DNA of 12,489 bases, from the NCBI GenBank assembly GCA_020851015.1, contig JADZDN010000424.1, positions 1 through 12,489 of the forward strand, in the 5' to 3' direction. The translations under genes were made by a program, and so were the position numbers. Positions 1 through 6,920 of the stretch are shown piece by piece. The notes under the pieces were generated by a model. That model was not told where the DNA came from. It saw only the letters and a program-made list of their open reading frames with translations, and made no database searches. Each line of letters starts with the position of its first letter. Position 1 is the stretch's first letter. Source of the DNA: Alphaproteobacteria bacterium. GTDB lineage: Bacteria; Pseudomonadota; Alphaproteobacteria; JAEULC01.

Positions 1-461
1 ACTACGCCATTCCCGTGCTGGCCTTCTATCCGCTGCTGATCATCCTGTTCGGCCTGGGCGAGGCGCCGCAGATCGGCATCGCCTTCATGCTCGGCGTCAT
101 CGCCGTGATCGTGAACACGCTGAACGGGCTCGACCGCGTGCCGCGCGTGCTGCTGAAGACCGCGCGGATCGGGCGGATGACGCCGGCGGAAACCGCCCTG
201 CGCGTGACCCTGCCCTTCGCCGCGCCCTATGTCCTGACCGGCGTGAAGTTCGCCGTCGCCTATTCGCTGATCGGCATCATCGGCTCGGAGTTCATCATGT
301 CCTCCGGCGGCATGGGCTTCGAGATCGCCTTCGCCTACGTCAATTTCGACAACGCGACGATGTATCCGCTGATCGTCGTGATCCTGGCGGTGTCGATCAC
401 GATCAATCTGCTGGTCGGGCTGTGGGAAAAGCGCCTGCTGGCGCGGCGGGGCCGGCAATGA
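1..461 (+). CDS. ABC transporter permease, NitT/TauT/SsuC type (5' partial)
   Basis: This is the C-terminal part of an inner-membrane permease. The reading frame is open to the window edge (first whole codon at base 3), giving 152 visible residues, so the true start lies upstream and the internal GTG at 15 is not the start. The visible protein has hydrophobic segments and the cytoplasmic EAA-type loop that docks the ATPase (around RIGRMTPAETALRVTLPFAA), followed by the typical IGSEFIMSSGGMG stretch. These are hallmarks of the BPD_transp_1 permeases of the nitrate/taurine/sulfonate/pyrimidine-precursor importers. Its stop overlaps the start of the next permease (ATGA), so the two are coupled and probably form a heterodimeric channel. 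The ATPase and binding protein are not in the window and may lie upstream. The family is clear but the substrate cannot be read from the permease. Confidence 0.9.
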   Translation, partial: YAIPVLAFYPLLIILFGLGEAPQIGIAFMLGVIAVIVNTLNGLDRVPRVLLKTARIGRMTPAETALRVTLPFAAPYVLTGVKFAVAYSLIGIIGSEFIMSSGGMGFEIAFAYVNFDNATMYPLIVVILAVSITINLLVGLWEKRLLARRGRQ

Positions 462-1201
462 GCGCGTGGCGCAGCTGGCGCGGGCCGCTGCTGATGGTCG
501 TCGGCCTGCTCGTGAGCTGGCAGGCGCTCTACGCGGCGGTCGGCGATATCGCGCTGCGGTCGCCGGTCGACACGATACGCTATACCGTCACCCTGCTGGG
601 CAAGGAGACGTTCTGGCCGCACCTGTGGGAATCGATGCGGGCCTTCGCCGTGGCGATCGTGATCGCGGTCGCCGCGGGCGTGGGAATCGGCCTGGCGCTG
701 GGATTCGGGCGCATGGCGGGACAGGTCTTCGAGCCGATGCTGGTGGCGCTCTACTCCGTGCCGAAGGTCACGCTCTACCCGATCCTGCTGCTGACCTTCG
801 GGCTCGGCATTTCGGCCAAGATCGCGTTCGGCGCGCTGCACGGGTTCATCCCGATCGCGCTGTTCACCATCAACGCCGTGCGCAACGTGCGGCCGATCCT
901 CGTCAAGACCGGACGGGTGCTGAACTACGGCACCGGCGACATGGTGTGGCGAATCCTCATCCCCGCCGCCCTGCCGGAGATCTTCTCGGGCATCCGCATC
1001 GGGGTCTCGCTGACGCTGATCGGCACGCTGCTGGGCGAGATGTTCGCCTCGCAGCGCGGGCTGGGCTATATGCTGATGAACGGCATCGGCCTGCACAACG
1101 TCGACGTCATCATGGCTATCACCTTCATCCTCATCGTCTTCGCCGCGGCGGTCAGCAGCGCCTTGCTGGCGGTCGATCGCCGCCTGCACCGGCGCGTCTG
1201 A
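458..1201 (+). CDS. ABC transporter permease, NitT/TauT/SsuC type
   Basis: This is a second inner-membrane permease of the same importer, 247 residues, a normal length for the SsuC/TauC family. The ATG at 458 is chosen because it overlaps the previous stop as ATGA and gives a standard short cytoplasmic N-terminus (MSAWRSWRGP) before the first membrane helix at about residues 11-28. An upstream in-frame GTG at 422 would lie deep in the preceding gene. Further hydrophobic segments lie near residues 62-82, 96-118, 126-140, 178-194 and 216-238. The EAA loop is at about residues 152-180 (GRVLNYGTGDMVWRILIPAA), and the conserved IGTLLGEMF segment follows. It most likely pairs with the upstream permease. 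Downstream, a LysR regulator starts after 19 bases, which suggests co-transcription. The substrate is unknown; sulfonates, pyrimidine or thiamine precursors, nitrate and aromatic acids are all possible for this family. Confidence 0.92.
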   Translation: MSAWRSWRGPLLMVVGLLVSWQALYAAVGDIALRSPVDTIRYTVTLLGKETFWPHLWESMRAFAVAIVIAVAAGVGIGLALGFGRMAGQVFEPMLVALYSVPKVTLYPILLLTFGLGISAKIAFGALHGFIPIALFTINAVRNVRPILVKTGRVLNYGTGDMVWRILIPAALPEIFSGIRIGVSLTLIGTLLGEMFASQRGLGYMLMNGIGLHNVDVIMAITFILIVFAAAVSSALLAVDRRLHRRV

Positions 1202-1220
1202 GCCGACCGGCGACCGCACG

Positions 1221-2156
1221 ATGCGTCGACTGCCGCCGCTCAACGCCATCCGGGCCTTCGAGGCCACCGCGCGCCACCTGAGCTTCACCAAGGCCGCGCG
1301 CGAACTCTGCGTCACCCAGGGCGCGGTCAGCCGGCATGTCGCGGCGCTGGAGCGCGCGCTGGCGGCGAAGCTGTTCCTGCGCCACCACCGCGCGATCGAA
1401 CTGACCGCCAAGGGCGAGATCTATTTCCGCGCGCTGCGCGACGCCTTCGAGCGCATCCAGGACGCGACCGATCACGTCGCCGGCGTGACCGACTCGCCGA
1501 CGCTGCGCGTCAAATTGCCGCCCACTTTCGCGATCCGCTGGATCGTCCCGCGGCTCGCCCGCCTGCATGCGCTCGACCGCAGCCTCGACGTGCAGATCAC
1601 GACCTCGCACAGCCCGGTCGATTTCGGCCGCGAGGAGATCGACGTCGCGATCCATTCCGGCGACGAGCCGCCGCCGGGCACGATCGGCGCGCGGCTGTTC
1701 GGCGAGATCCTGACGCCGGTATGCAGCCCGGCGCTGCTGCGCCAGGGCCGCGCGCTGCGCCAGCCGGGCGACCTGCGGCGCCACACGCTCTTGTGCTCGC
1801 TGCACCGCCCGCACGACTGGCCGGCGTGGATCGAGGCGGCCGGCGTCAAGGGCCTCGACGGCAACAGCGGCCTGAAGTTCGAGAATTCGAGCCTCGCCTA
1901 CCAGGCCGCCATCGACCGGCTTGGCATCGCGCTGGCGCAGACGGCGCTGGTCGCCGACGACCTGGAAACCGGGCGGCTGGTGGCGCCGTTCAGCCTGCGC
2001 GTGCCGATGCGCGGAGCGTACTTCGTCGTCTACCCGCCGCGGTCGCGCGAGCTGGAGAAGGTCCGCCGCTTCGTGGCCTGGATCCTCGAGGAATGCGCCG
2101 GCATGGCGCCGCAAGCGGAAGGCGCCGGCGAAGCCCGGTGGCAGGGTATGCAATGA
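1221..2156 (+). CDS. LysR-family transcriptional regulator, GcvA type
   Basis: This is a DNA-binding regulator of 311 residues, the usual LysR length. The N-terminal winged helix-turn-helix spans about residues 5-64, with the family pattern LNAIRAFEATARHLSFTKAA then VTQGAVSRHVAALE, and the wing ends at ELTAKG. The opening (RRLPPLNAIRAFEA) and overall make-up match the GcvA/AmpR/TrpI branch. The rest (about residues 92-300) is the periplasmic-binding-protein-like effector domain. No strong ribosome binding site is seen before the ATG at 1221, but this start gives the standard N-terminus. The gene lies 19 bases after the permease gene, and its TGA overlaps the ATG of the Mo-hydroxylase subunit. 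It therefore sits inside the operon rather than being divergent from it, which is less common for LysR regulators. By inference it controls this transport/oxidation cluster in response to the imported compound or a product. Confidence 0.93.
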   Translation: MRRLPPLNAIRAFEATARHLSFTKAARELCVTQGAVSRHVAALERALAAKLFLRHHRAIELTAKGEIYFRALRDAFERIQDATDHVAGVTDSPTLRVKLPPTFAIRWIVPRLARLHALDRSLDVQITTSHSPVDFGREEIDVAIHSGDEPPPGTIGARLFGEILTPVCSPALLRQGRALRQPGDLRRHTLLCSLHRPHDWPAWIEAAGVKGLDGNSGLKFENSSLAYQAAIDRLGIALAQTALVADDLETGRLVAPFSLRVPMRGAYFVVYPPRSRELEKVRRFVAWILEECAGMAPQAEGAGEARWQGMQ

Positions 2157-4495
2157 CGCCAGACAACGACATGCCCGGCAAGCCGATGCGGCGGCGCGAG
2201 GATGTCCGCCTCGTTTCCGGCGCCGGGCTTTTCGCGGCCGACGCGCGCCCGCAGGGCCTGTGTCACGCGGTGTTCGTGCGCAGCCCGCACGCCGCGGCGC
2301 GGATCGGCCGGGTCGATGCGGATGCCGCGCGGGTCATGCCGGGCGTTGTTGGCGTCTTCACGGCGGAGGATCTGGCCGCCGCCGGCGCCGCCGAAATGCC
2401 GGCCGCTGTCGACATGAAGCGTCCGGATGGCGCCCAGGCGCCCTCGACGCCTCGCCCGCTGCTGTCGCGCGGCATGGTCCGTCATCTGGGCGAGCCCGTG
2501 GCGATGGTCGTGGCGACGAGCCCCGTCGCCGCGCTCGACGCGGCCGAGCGGGTCGCGGTCGACTACGAACCCCTGGCGGCGGTGACCGACGCGCGCGCCG
2601 CGCTCGCCAGCGGCGCGCCGGCGGTCTGGGCCGAGGCGCCCGACAACATCGCCTTCCGTTGGAAACATGGCGCGCACGACGCGGTCGCGAAGGCGATCGC
2701 GGGCGCGGCCCATGTGACGCGGCTCGACTTCAGTATTTCACGGGTCAGCGCGGCCCCGATGGAGCCGCGCGTGACCGTTGCCGAGCCCGCTGCCGACGGG
2801 CGCATCACGGTCCATGCCAGCACGCAGAACCCCCACCAGATCCGCGACGGGCTGGCGAAGCTGTTCAACCACCCCTCCGATCGCCTGCGCGTGGTGGCGA
2901 CCGATGTCGGCGGCTCGTTCGGCATGAAGGCCGGGCTGTCGCGCGAGGACGCGCTGGTGTTCTGGGCCGCGCGGCGTCTCGGCCGGCCGGTGCGCTGGCA
3001 ATGCGACCGCAGCGAGGCCTTCCTGTGCGACGACCAGGCCCGCGACGTGCACTTCCAGGCCGCGCTGGCGCTGGACGCGGACGGGACTTTCCTGGCCGTG
3101 CAGGCGCGCTACGACGTGAATATCGGCGCCTATCTCTCGGGACGATCGATGGGACCGATCACGAATGTCGGCGGCATCGCCGGCGTGTACCGGACGCCGC
3201 TGATCGCCGTGGAGGTCTATGGCGTCCTCACCAACCTGATCCCCACCTCGCCCTATCGCGGCGCGGGCCGGCCCGATGCGACGTACGTGATCGAGCGGCT
3301 GATCGACGTCGCGGCGCGCGAGATGGGCAGCGATCCGATCGAGCTGCGCCGCCGCAACCTGATTCCCGCCGAGGCGATGCCGTTCCAGACCGGCCTGATC
3401 TTCAAGTACGATTGCGGCGACTTCCGCGCCAACATGGATGCCGCCGCCCGCCGCGCCGACGTCGCGGGCTTTCCGGCGCGCCGCGCCGAAGCCGCGCGAC
3501 GGGGCAAGCTGCGCGGGCTTGGCGTCTGCAATCCGATCGAGGTGGCGGGCGGCCCTTTCAACAAGGTCCTGCCGGACAACGCGCGCCTGGTCGTTCGCCC
3601 CGATGGCTCGGTTCACCTCTATACGGGCGCGATGTCGGTCGGACAGGGGCTGGAGACCAGCTTCGCCCAGATCGTGTCCGCGCGGCTGGGCATCCCGGTC
3701 GAGCGGTTCTTCTATCACCAGGGCGACACCGACAACCTGGCCAGCGCGCGCGGCAGCGGCGGGTCGAGCGGGCTGTGCGTCAGCGGCAGCGCGGTGGCGC
3801 TGGCGGTCGACGCGACCATCGACGCGGGGCGCAAGCTTGCCGCCGATCGCCTGGAAACCGCCGTCGCGGACATCGAGTTTGCCGCCGGCCGTTTCGTCGT
3901 GGCCGGCACCGATCGCGCGGTGTCGCTGCTCGAGGTGGCGCGCATCGCCGCCGAAGCCGCGCCCGATCTGCCGCAGTCCGAGCAGGGCCTCAACGGCAAG
4001 GCCGTTTTCCAGCCGCCCAGCGTCACCTTTCCCAACGGCTGCCATGTCTGCGAGGTCGAAGTGGACCCGGAGACCGGAACGGTCGCGGTGATCGGCTACG
4101 TCTCGGTCGAGGATATCGGCAATGTCGTAAACCCGATGCTGGTGCATGGGCAAATTCATGGCGGCGTCGCGCAGGGCATGGGCCAGGCGCTGATGGAGCG
4201 CATCGTCAACGACCCCGAATCGGCGCAGCTGCTGACCGGATCCTTCATGGACTACGCCATGCCGCGCGCGAGCGATATCCCGCCGATCACGATCGAGATG
4301 CGCTCGGTGCCCACGAACGTGAACACGCTGGGCGCCAAGGGGGTGGGCGAGGCCGGCACGGTCGGCGCCATCGCGGCGACCATGAACGCGATCTGCGACG
4401 CGCTCGCCCCGCTGGGCGTGCGCCATCTGGACATGCCCGCGACGCCCGAGCGCGTCTGGGCGGCGATCCGCGCGGCTGGCAAGCCAGTCGCCTGA
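2153..4495 (+). CDS. Xanthine dehydrogenase/CoxL-family molybdopterin-binding subunit
   Basis: This is the large molybdenum subunit of a Mo hydroxylase, 780 residues, the usual length for the stand-alone CoxL/aldehyde oxidase large chain. Enzymes of this family add a water-derived oxygen to aldehydes or N-heterocycles and pass electrons via iron-sulphur and FAD subunits. The ATG at 2153 overlaps the LysR stop (ATGA), has AGGG six bases upstream, and gives the standard N-terminal domain (about residues 15-120). Visible cofactor and active-site elements are GGSFG at 253-257, SPYRGAGRP with Tyr at 368, GQG at 497-499, and GVGEAGT with the likely catalytic Glu at 733. The loop is YRGAGR rather than the cysteine-bearing loop of true CO dehydrogenase, so CO oxidation is unlikely. 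Neither the 2Fe-2S nor the FAD partner gene is in the window. Substrate is unknown; the neighbours suggest a nitrogen-containing or aldehyde compound brought in by the upstream importer. Confidence 0.92.
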   Translation: MTPDNDMPGKPMRRREDVRLVSGAGLFAADARPQGLCHAVFVRSPHAAARIGRVDADAARVMPGVVGVFTAEDLAAAGAAEMPAAVDMKRPDGAQAPSTPRPLLSRGMVRHLGEPVAMVVATSPVAALDAAERVAVDYEPLAAVTDARAALASGAPAVWAEAPDNIAFRWKHGAHDAVAKAIAGAAHVTRLDFSISRVSAAPMEPRVTVAEPAADGRITVHASTQNPHQIRDGLAKLFNHPSDRLRVVATDVGGSFGMKAGLSREDALVFWAARRLGRPVRWQCDRSEAFLCDDQARDVHFQAALALDADGTFLAVQARYDVNIGAYLSGRSMGPITNVGGIAGVYRTPLIAVEVYGVLTNLIPTSPYRGAGRPDATYVIERLIDVAAREMGSDPIELRRRNLIPAEAMPFQTGLIFKYDCGDFRANMDAAARRADVAGFPARRAEAARRGKLRGLGVCNPIEVAGGPFNKVLPDNARLVVRPDGSVHLYTGAMSVGQGLETSFAQIVSARLGIPVERFFYHQGDTDNLASARGSGGSSGLCVSGSAVALAVDATIDAGRKLAADRLETAVADIEFAAGRFVVAGTDRAVSLLEVARIAAEAAPDLPQSEQGLNGKAVFQPPSVTFPNGCHVCEVEVDPETGTVAVIGYVSVEDIGNVVNPMLVHGQIHGGVAQGMGQALMERIVNDPESAQLLTGSFMDYAMPRASDIPPITIEMRSVPTNVNTLGAKGVGEAGTVGAIAATMNAICDALAPLGVRHLDMPATPERVWAAIRAAGKPVA

Positions 4496-4521
4496 CCGCC
4501 CGGCCTGCGCCCGGCGCGGCG

Positions 4522-4550
4522 TGGACAACGGGGCGCGGCAAAACTATCTT
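4522..4550 (+). promoter_or_regulatory. Candidate sigma70-type promoter for the aminotransferase
   Basis: A TGGACA box (4522-4527, five of six to the TTGACA consensus) is followed after exactly 17 bases by TATCTT (4545-4550, four of six to TATAAT). It lies in the 115-base gap after the Mo-hydroxylase stop. Transcription would start near 4557 and leave a leader of about 54 bases. This suggests the aminotransferase can be expressed independently of the upstream genes. It is a sequence match only. Confidence 0.5.
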
Positions 4551-4594
4551 CACCCGCCCGCCATGGCGCTTGCCGTGGCCCCGCCCTTCCGTCA

Positions 4595-4600
4595 AGAGGA
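4595..4600 (+). promoter_or_regulatory. Ribosome binding site fixing the aminotransferase start
   Basis: AGAGGA lies ten bases before the ATG at 4611. It favours this start over the in-frame GTG at 4521, which would add 30 residues of poor, non-family sequence and would begin inside the candidate promoter. Confidence 0.65.
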
Positions 4601-4610
4601 CGCGATTGCG

Positions 4611-5798
4611 ATGACCGTTCGTTCAGGCCGCGAATTCCTGGCGATCCCGGGCCCCACCACCGTGCCCGACGAGGTGCTGCAGGCGATGCAGCGTCCGGCC
4701 CTGGACATCTACGCAGGGCCGATGCTGCAACTGACCGAGACGATCCTGGCCGACCTCGGCAAGCTCTTCCGCACGACGGGTCGCTGCTACATCTACATCG
4801 CCAACGGGCACGGCGCCTGGGAAGGCGCGATCACCAACGTGCTGTCGCGCGGCGACAAGATCCTGGTGCTGGAAAGCGGCCGCTTTGCGCTCGGCTGGGG
4901 CGAGACGGCGGCGCAGCTCGGTGTCGAGGTCGAGGTGCTGAAGGGCGACTGGCGGCGCGCCGTGCGGCCGGCCGAGCTGGAGGAGCGCCTGCGTCGCGAC
5001 AAGGCGCACCAGATCCGCGCCGTGCTGGTGGCGCAAATCGACACGGCCTCGGGCGTCGTCAACGACATCGAGGCGCTCGGGCGGGTGATGAAGGCGACCG
5101 GCCATCCCGCCCTGTTCATGGTCGACACAGTCGCTTCGCTCGGCTGCATGCAGTTCGACATGGATGGCTGGGGCGTCGATGTCGCGATGTCCGGCTCGCA
5201 GAAGGGCCTGATGACCCCGCCGGGCCTGGGCTTCGTCGCGACCAACGAGCGCGGCCGCGCCGCGCATCGCCGCGCCAACCTGCGCACGCCTTACTGGGAC
5301 TGGACCTTCCGCGACGGCGAAGAGCACTACATGAAATATGCCGGCACGCCGCCCGAACACCTGCTGTTCGCGCTGCGCAAGGCGATGGACATGATCTTCG
5401 CCGAAGGGTTCGAAAACATCTTCCTGCGCCATCGCCTGCTGGCCGAGGCGGTGCGCCGCGCCGTCGGCGTCTGGTCCGAGGGGCAGGCGCTGACCTTCAA
5501 TATCGCCGAGCCGAGCGAGCGTTCGGATACCGTGACCACCGTGCTGATGCAGGGCGGCCACGATCCGGGCGCGCTGCGCAAGTATTGCAGCCGCAAGTGC
5601 GGCGTCGTGCTGGGGACGGGCATCGGCGAATTGTCCGGCAAGGCGATCCGCATCGCCCATATGGGCCATGTCAACGCGCCGATGGTCCTGGGCACGCTCG
5701 GCGTGGTGGAAACCGGGCTGCAAGCGCTGTCGATCCCGCACGGCAAAGGCGGCGTACAGGCCGCAATCGACTGGCTGGGCTCATCCGTGCCCGCCTGA
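4611..5798 (+). CDS. Class V PLP aminotransferase, serine/alanine-glyoxylate group
   Basis: This is a cytoplasmic pyridoxal-phosphate enzyme of 395 residues, normal for this group. It probably moves an amino group from serine, alanine or a related amine to glyoxylate or another 2-oxo acid. Visible elements are the N-terminal IPGPTTVPDEV (about 12-22), NGHGAWEGAI in the cofactor-phosphate region (65-74), VDTVASLG with the cofactor-ring Asp at 172, and SGSQKG with the Schiff-base Lys at 198. The substrate-carboxylate Arg is likely at 347 in AIRIAHMGHVN. The C-terminal GTLGVVETGL and PHGKGGVQAA stretches resemble serine-glyoxylate aminotransferases more than ureidoglycine-glyoxylate (PucG) enzymes, although the latter is a near relative and would fit purine breakdown. 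The start at 4611 is set by its ribosome binding site. The promoter at 4522-4550 may serve it alone. No serine-cycle partners are visible, so the exact substrates are open. Confidence 0.9.
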   Translation: MTVRSGREFLAIPGPTTVPDEVLQAMQRPALDIYAGPMLQLTETILADLGKLFRTTGRCYIYIANGHGAWEGAITNVLSRGDKILVLESGRFALGWGETAAQLGVEVEVLKGDWRRAVRPAELEERLRRDKAHQIRAVLVAQIDTASGVVNDIEALGRVMKATGHPALFMVDTVASLGCMQFDMDGWGVDVAMSGSQKGLMTPPGLGFVATNERGRAAHRRANLRTPYWDWTFRDGEEHYMKYAGTPPEHLLFALRKAMDMIFAEGFENIFLRHRLLAEAVRRAVGVWSEGQALTFNIAEPSERSDTVTTVLMQGGHDPGALRKYCSRKCGVVLGTGIGELSGKAIRIAHMGHVNAPMVLGTLGVVETGLQALSIPHGKGGVQAAIDWLGSSVPA

Positions 5799-5819
5799 CC
5801 GACGCTGCGTGGCGGCGAA

Positions 5820-5889
5820 ACCGGAAGATTTGTTCTACCGATAACTGTATCCTTGGCGAACAAAAAGAGAATATCGGTAAATTTCCGGT
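5820..5889. repeat. Nested inverted repeat
   Basis: Two perfect inverted pairs lie one inside the other. The outer pair is ACCGGAA (5820-5826) with TTCCGGT (5883-5889). The inner pair is TACCGATA (5836-5843) with TATCGGTA (5872-5879), around a 28-base centre. A third, alternative pair is TGTTC (5831-5835) with GAACA (5858-5862). As RNA it could fold into a long interrupted stem. As DNA the arms could be paired sites for a dimeric regulator. It begins 22 bases after the aminotransferase stop. Confidence 0.6.
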
Positions 5890-5912
5890 CAGCAGCCGCG
5901 GTTTCCGACCCC

Positions 5913-5948
5913 CGCCTGCCGACAGCGCTTGCACTTGCCGGCGTTTTT
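5913..5948 (+). terminator. Candidate intrinsic terminator after the aminotransferase
   Basis: A seven-pair stem (5913-5919 CGCCTGC with 5937-5943 GCCGGCG, one G-U pair) closes a 17-base loop and is followed directly by five Ts (5944-5948). It lies 114 bases after the aminotransferase stop. The long loop and short T run make it moderate rather than strong. Confidence 0.4.
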
Positions 5949-5997
5949 GACAACATGGCAACACCATTTTGCGATGCACAACCGGCGTCGCGGGGGA

Positions 5998-6015
5998 CTG
6001 GTCCGGCGGGACCGG
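5998..6015. repeat. Short GC hairpin
   Basis: CTGGTCC (5998-6004) pairs with GGACCGG (6009-6015) across a four-base loop, with one G-U pair. No T run follows, so it is not a terminator. Its function is unknown and it may be chance in GC-rich DNA. Confidence 0.35.
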
Positions 6016-6083
6016 CGAGCGTGGCGGCGGACGCTTTACCGGCGCTTCGATACCCTGGATAGCTTGCGGCCTCCGCCTGAATG

Positions 6084-6098
6084 CGGCGCGAAGCGCCG
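6084..6098. repeat. Tight GC hairpin
   Basis: CGGCGC (6084-6089) and GCGCCG (6093-6098) form a perfect six-pair stem around a GAA loop. No T run follows. It lies in the region upstream of the lipoprotein gene and could be a chance GC palindrome. Confidence 0.35.
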
Positions 6099-6160
6099 GT
6101 TCGCGAGGGCGCCAGAACGGTGGACATATGTTTTCAACAAACCTGTCGGCCAGGGACGGC

Positions 6161-6166
6161 TATAGT
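6161..6166 (+). promoter_or_regulatory. Possible -10 element for the lipoprotein/two-component operon
   Basis: TATAGT matches five of six to the -10 consensus and lies 43 bases before the lipoprotein ATG, giving a leader of roughly 35-40 bases. No recognisable -35 box is present at the right distance (about 6137-6144 reads as an A/C-rich stretch). If real, it may depend on an activator or be a weak promoter. Confidence 0.3.
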
Positions 6167-6209
6167 TCCTGCCGTTCCAATGTCCGGTTGCGAGGCTGAT
6201 GAACGCCAG

Positions 6210-6920
6210 ATGACGTTTGGGTCTGAGTTGCGGATTGACGCGGGAGCAGGGTGGGCAGGACGCTGCCTGATGGTGGTAGCGCTGATGGCGCTGCCGGCCT
6301 GCGGCACGCTGGACGCCGCGGTCGAGGCGCTGACGACGGGCAGCGACGCCGTCGCATACAACAGCGACCCCGCCGCCCTGCCGGACCAGTCGGGCACGGT
6401 GGCGCGCCCGAAGCCCGCCGACGCCAATGAATTTCCGACGCCCAAAGCACAGCCGGACAAGACGCCACGCCGTCCGGTCGCCAAGCGGCGTCCATCGGAG
6501 CCGGCCGAACCGGCACCTGCAACCGGCCCCTCGGCCGCCGAAACCCTGGCCGCAGCGGCCAATGCTGGCGGGGCAGCGCCCGAGCCGTTGCAGCCGGCCC
6601 AGCCGGCCGCCCAGCCGGCCGCGGTCGAGCAGCCGCCGCCCGAGCCCGAGCCGCCGTCCAACCTGCCGTCGAAGCTGGTCGGCCTGAACGAATCCCAGCT
6701 TGTGGCGGTACTGGGCACGCCGACGGAGAGCGAAACCAGGGCGCCGGGAAAGGTGTGGCACTATCGCAAGGCCAACTGCACCTTATCGATCTCGCTCTAC
6801 CCGGAGGTCCAAAGCCAGACGTTCCGATCCCTTGCCTACGAGGTGACAAGTAATGACGACAGCGCAAGCCGCAAACGTGACTGCCTTCGCCAATACGAAC
6901 TCAGCGCCCTCGCAAGATGA
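6210..6920 (+). CDS. Proline/alanine-rich lipoprotein with BamE/SmpA-like C-terminal domain
   Basis: This is a predicted envelope lipoprotein of 236 residues. The start at 6210 gives a signal peptide with an n-region containing arginines, a hydrophobic stretch (CLMVVALMALPA), and a lipobox LPAC with the lipidated Cys at residue 31. Upstream in-frame starts (6081, 6180) would add untypical sequence, while a start at 6269 would leave too short a signal. Residues about 60-155 are rich in Pro, Ala and Glu and likely an unstructured spacer. The last 80 or so residues form a small domain: LVGLNESQLVAVLGTPTESE, then KVWHYR, then CTLSISLYPE. This resembles the BamE/SmpA-type fold, with two Cys that might pair. 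The gene overlaps the response regulator by 68 bases, so it is probably coupled to it. By inference it may be an accessory sensor for the kinase, though an outer-membrane assembly or cell-wall role is equally possible. No named homologue is recognised. Confidence 0.8.
   Translation: MTFGSELRIDAGAGWAGRCLMVVALMALPACGTLDAAVEALTTGSDAVAYNSDPAALPDQSGTVARPKPADANEFPTPKAQPDKTPRRPVAKRRPSEPAEPAPATGPSAAETLAAAANAGGAAPEPLQPAQPAAQPAAVEQPPPEPEPPSNLPSKLVGLNESQLVAVLGTPTESETRAPGKVWHYRKANCTLSISLYPEVQSQTFRSLAYEVTSNDDSASRKRDCLRQYELSALAR
6591..6620 (+). repeat. Nine-base tandem repeat in the lipoprotein linker
   Basis: The unit CAGCCGGCC occurs at 6591-6599, 6600-6608 and, after three bases, 6612-6620. It encodes a QPA-type repeat (QPAQPAAQPAA, from about residue 128) in the spacer between the lipid anchor and the C-terminal domain. 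Such repeats can change length between strains, which would change the reach of the domain. Confidence 0.7.
6840..6843 (+). promoter_or_regulatory. Ribosome binding site fixing the response-regulator start
   Basis: GAGG lies nine bases before the ATG at 6853, inside the end of the lipoprotein gene. It supports a real 68-base gene overlap rather than a later start. Confidence 0.55.

Larger units (their letters stand above)
5799..6209. other. 411-base intergenic region with repeats and hairpins, no convincing gene
   Basis: No reading frame here looks coding: the short frames have no family features, no ribosome binding sites and mutually overlapping ranges. The first part (about 5820-5890) is less GC-rich than its surroundings and holds a nested inverted repeat. 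A candidate terminator lies at 5913-5948, with a perfect TTGACA (5947-5952) overlapping its T run but no good -10 after it. Two GC-rich hairpins follow at 5998-6015 and 6084-6098. A TATAGT lies at 6161-6166, before the lipoprotein gene. The region plausibly ends the aminotransferase transcript and starts the lipoprotein/two-component one. Confidence 0.7.

Noticed and set aside
3254..3274. The possibility that the Mo subunit is a true CO dehydrogenase large chain.
   Set aside because: The active-site loop is YRGAGR, not the cysteine-containing loop of form I CO dehydrogenase.
2738..4528. A 596-codon open frame on the minus strand opposite the Mo-hydroxylase gene.
   Set aside because: It is a shadow of GC-rich coding DNA: the product is rich in Arg, Asp, Ala and His without domains, and the plus-strand frame has clear family motifs throughout.
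1921..4614. An 897-codon plus-strand open frame in another phase over the same gene.
   Set aside because: The translation is Arg/Gly/Ala-rich with no recognisable motifs, as expected for an out-of-phase frame in GC-rich DNA.
5947..5975. A perfect TTGACA (-35 consensus) after the candidate terminator.
   Set aside because: At the proper 15-18 base spacing the sequence (TTTGCGATG) gives at best three of six matches to a -10 box, so it is not called as a promoter.
5853..6199. Short plus-strand frames (69-78 codons) in the intergenic region.
   Set aside because: They overlap one another in different phases, lack ribosome binding sites, and resemble no known protein.
6036..6761. A minus-strand open frame over the intergenic region and lipoprotein gene.
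   Set aside because: The translation is Arg/Gly-rich and low-complexity, with no ribosome binding site and no family motif; the lipoprotein frame has a signal peptide and lipobox.
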